From contig CAMYKB010000025.1 in assembly GCA_947258875.1 (NCBI GenBank), forward strand, positions 1 through 34,653: a stretch of DNA of 34,653 bases, in the 5' to 3' direction. Position 1 is the first letter of the stretch. Each line of letters begins with the position of its first letter. Below are positions 33,393-34,653 of this stretch, piece by piece. Under the pieces are notes generated by a model. It was not told the DNA's origin. It did not search any database and was given only the letters and a program-made list of their open reading frames with translations. Position numbers and translations under genes: made by a program. Source of the DNA: an uncultured Gammaproteobacteria bacterium (lineage in GTDB: Bacteria; Pseudomonadota; Gammaproteobacteria; CAMYKB01).

Positions 33393-34653
33393 ATGAAGAT
33401 AAACCAACCCGTAACAGACAATGAAATCCATATAAAAGAAGGACAATTTATTGTCTCCACCACTAATTTAAAAGGATGCATTAGCTATGTTAATCGCGAC
33501 TTTATCGAAATCAGCGGTTTCAATAAACAGGAACTGGTTGGCAACAATCATAATGTGATTCGACACCCTGATATGCCACCGGCGGCATTCGAAGATTTAT
33601 GGAATACCGTCAAGGCTGATAAACCCTGGACAGGAATCGTCAAAAACCGCTGCAAGAACGGCGACTTTTACTGGGTAGTGGCAAATGTAACACCCGTTCG
33701 TGAAGGCGGTCGTACTACGGGTTATATGTCAGTACGTACTCGGCCCACCCGAGAACAGATCCAGAATGCGGAGGCGTTGTATGCAAGCCTCCGCGAAGAC
33801 AAGACAACGCTGAAACCCTCTTTTGGTAACAGACTCATGAAGAGGTTTAGAGATTATAATGTTCAGGCATATCTGAAAATGTTACTGGTACTTAATGTTG
33901 TAGTGATAACAGGTATTAGCACTCTCGCATACCAGGACGTCAGTCCCACCATGCTTGCCTTCATAATCGCCGGAGCCACGGTTTTCATGGCGATTGCCGT
34001 GTCTCTGCTTAACCGTCATATCAAAACGCCGATAGATTATGCAATTGAGGCACTGCATCAAATCGCAGATGGGGATTATTTCAATTGGGTAGAAACGACT
34101 CGGGATGATGAGTTCGGCAGGTTATTACAGAACCTTAAATCAACACAAATCCGTCTCGCTTGCGACGTGAACGAAACTCGCCAGATAGCAACCGAGACCG
34201 GCCGCATCAAACAGGCACTGGATAACGTTAACGCCAATGTGATGATTGCAGACAGAGACTTCAATATTATCTACACAAATGATGCTGTCATTAACATGAT
34301 GCACAATGCACAGGAAGACCTGCGCAAGGATCTGCCGGACTTCGATACGGATAAGTTACTGGGTAGCAACATCGATATATTCCACAAGAATCCAACACAT
34401 CAGCGGCATTTTCTGACTGCGCTAGAGGAGTCTTACACGTCCAATATACAAGTCGGTGGACGCCATCTGCGCATTACTGCCAACCCGATCTTTGATCACG
34501 ATGGCGAACGCCTGGGTACGGTGGTGGAATGGGCTGACCGCAGCCAGGAAGTGAGCGTGGAAGAAGAGATCCAGACTATTGTCGATAGCGCTCTGGCCGG
34601 CGACCTCAGCCAGCGCATCGAGCTTGATGGCAAGGCAGGGTTCTTCGAGAAGC
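33393..34653 (+). CDS. aer: Aer-like PAS chemoreceptor (partial)
   Basis: The first 420 residues of a membrane receptor cut by the window edge. The N-terminal PAS domain (about 10-115) closely matches the FAD-binding domain of Aer, with R57-H58 in VIRHPDMP and W79 in PWTGIVKNRCKNGDFYW, residues tied to flavin binding in E. coli Aer. Two membrane segments follow (about 162-180 and 187-205) with only a short loop between them, as in Aer. Next come a HAMP-like region, a second PAS domain (about 275-385) absent from E. coli Aer, and the start of another HAMP-like unit (SALAGDLSQRIE). The signalling domain should follow outside the window. It would sense redox or energy state and signal through the CheA-CheW pair just upstream. 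It starts 94 bases after cheW. Confidence 0.9.
   Translation, partial: MKINQPVTDNEIHIKEGQFIVSTTNLKGCISYVNRDFIEISGFNKQELVGNNHNVIRHPDMPPAAFEDLWNTVKADKPWTGIVKNRCKNGDFYWVVANVTPVREGGRTTGYMSVRTRPTREQIQNAEALYASLREDKTTLKPSFGNRLMKRFRDYNVQAYLKMLLVLNVVVITGISTLAYQDVSPTMLAFIIAGATVFMAIAVSLLNRHIKTPIDYAIEALHQIADGDYFNWVETTRDDEFGRLLQNLKSTQIRLACDVNETRQIATETGRIKQALDNVNANVMIADRDFNIIYTNDAVINMMHNAQEDLRKDLPDFDTDKLLGSNIDIFHKNPTHQRHFLTALEESYTSNIQVGGRHLRITANPIFDHDGERLGTVVEWADRSQEVSVEEEIQTIVDSALAGDLSQRIELDGKAGFFEK

Overview
The window is the late half of a polar-type flagellar locus, followed by a signalling island and a chemotaxis operon. It comes from a gammaproteobacterium of moderate GC. The gene order flgBCDEFGHIJKL-fliC-flaG-fliD-fliS-fliT-flrA, with flgA-flgM-flgN divergent from flgB, matches pseudomonads and many free-living or sulfur-oxidising gammaproteobacteria. 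I cannot name the genus. I saw no tRNA, rRNA, CRISPR array or intact insertion sequence.

Region 1 (1-15842, minus strand). Reading leftward from 15842, the rod, hook, ring, junction, filament, cap and chaperone genes lie head to tail, ending in a FleQ/FlrA-type sigma54 activator cut by the left edge. Promoters fit a regulatory ladder. Sigma54 sites precede flgB (15893-15908) and fliD (3898-3913). Full-consensus sigma28 sites precede flgK (inside the 3' end of flgJ, 8607-8633) and fliC (5330-5356).

Region 2 (15843-20574, plus strand). flgA, flgM and flgN are followed by a membrane GGDEF-EAL protein. The flgA-side sigma28 promoter contains the flgB sigma54 promoter exactly within its 15-nt spacer, on the opposite strand. 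flgM has its own sigma28 promoter.

Region 3 (20575-21601). About 1 kb has no intact gene. It holds a strong minus-strand terminator and a possible frameshifted gene remnant.

Region 4 (21602-29554, minus strand). This is the most unusual part. A 1396-residue protein carries a signal peptide, two rhodanese domains, a YidC/Oxa1 insertase-like membrane core and a pyruvate-phosphate-dikinase / rifampicin-phosphotransferase-like module. It is followed by a PhnD-like periplasmic binding protein and a PAS-GGDEF-EAL protein. Upstream of the fusion gene are two 11-nt direct repeats resembling a PhoB box, placed correctly relative to a -10 element. This suggests a phosphate-responsive unit joining envelope chemistry to c-di-GMP.

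Region 5 (29555-34653, plus strand). A structured non-coding stretch with a sigma28 promoter leads into cheY-cheA-cheW and an Aer-like chemoreceptor cut by the right edge.

Together the window holds the machinery that builds the hook and filament, the sigma28/FlgM checkpoint that times it, the chemotaxis core that steers it, and two c-di-GMP enzymes likely to tune motility against surface life.
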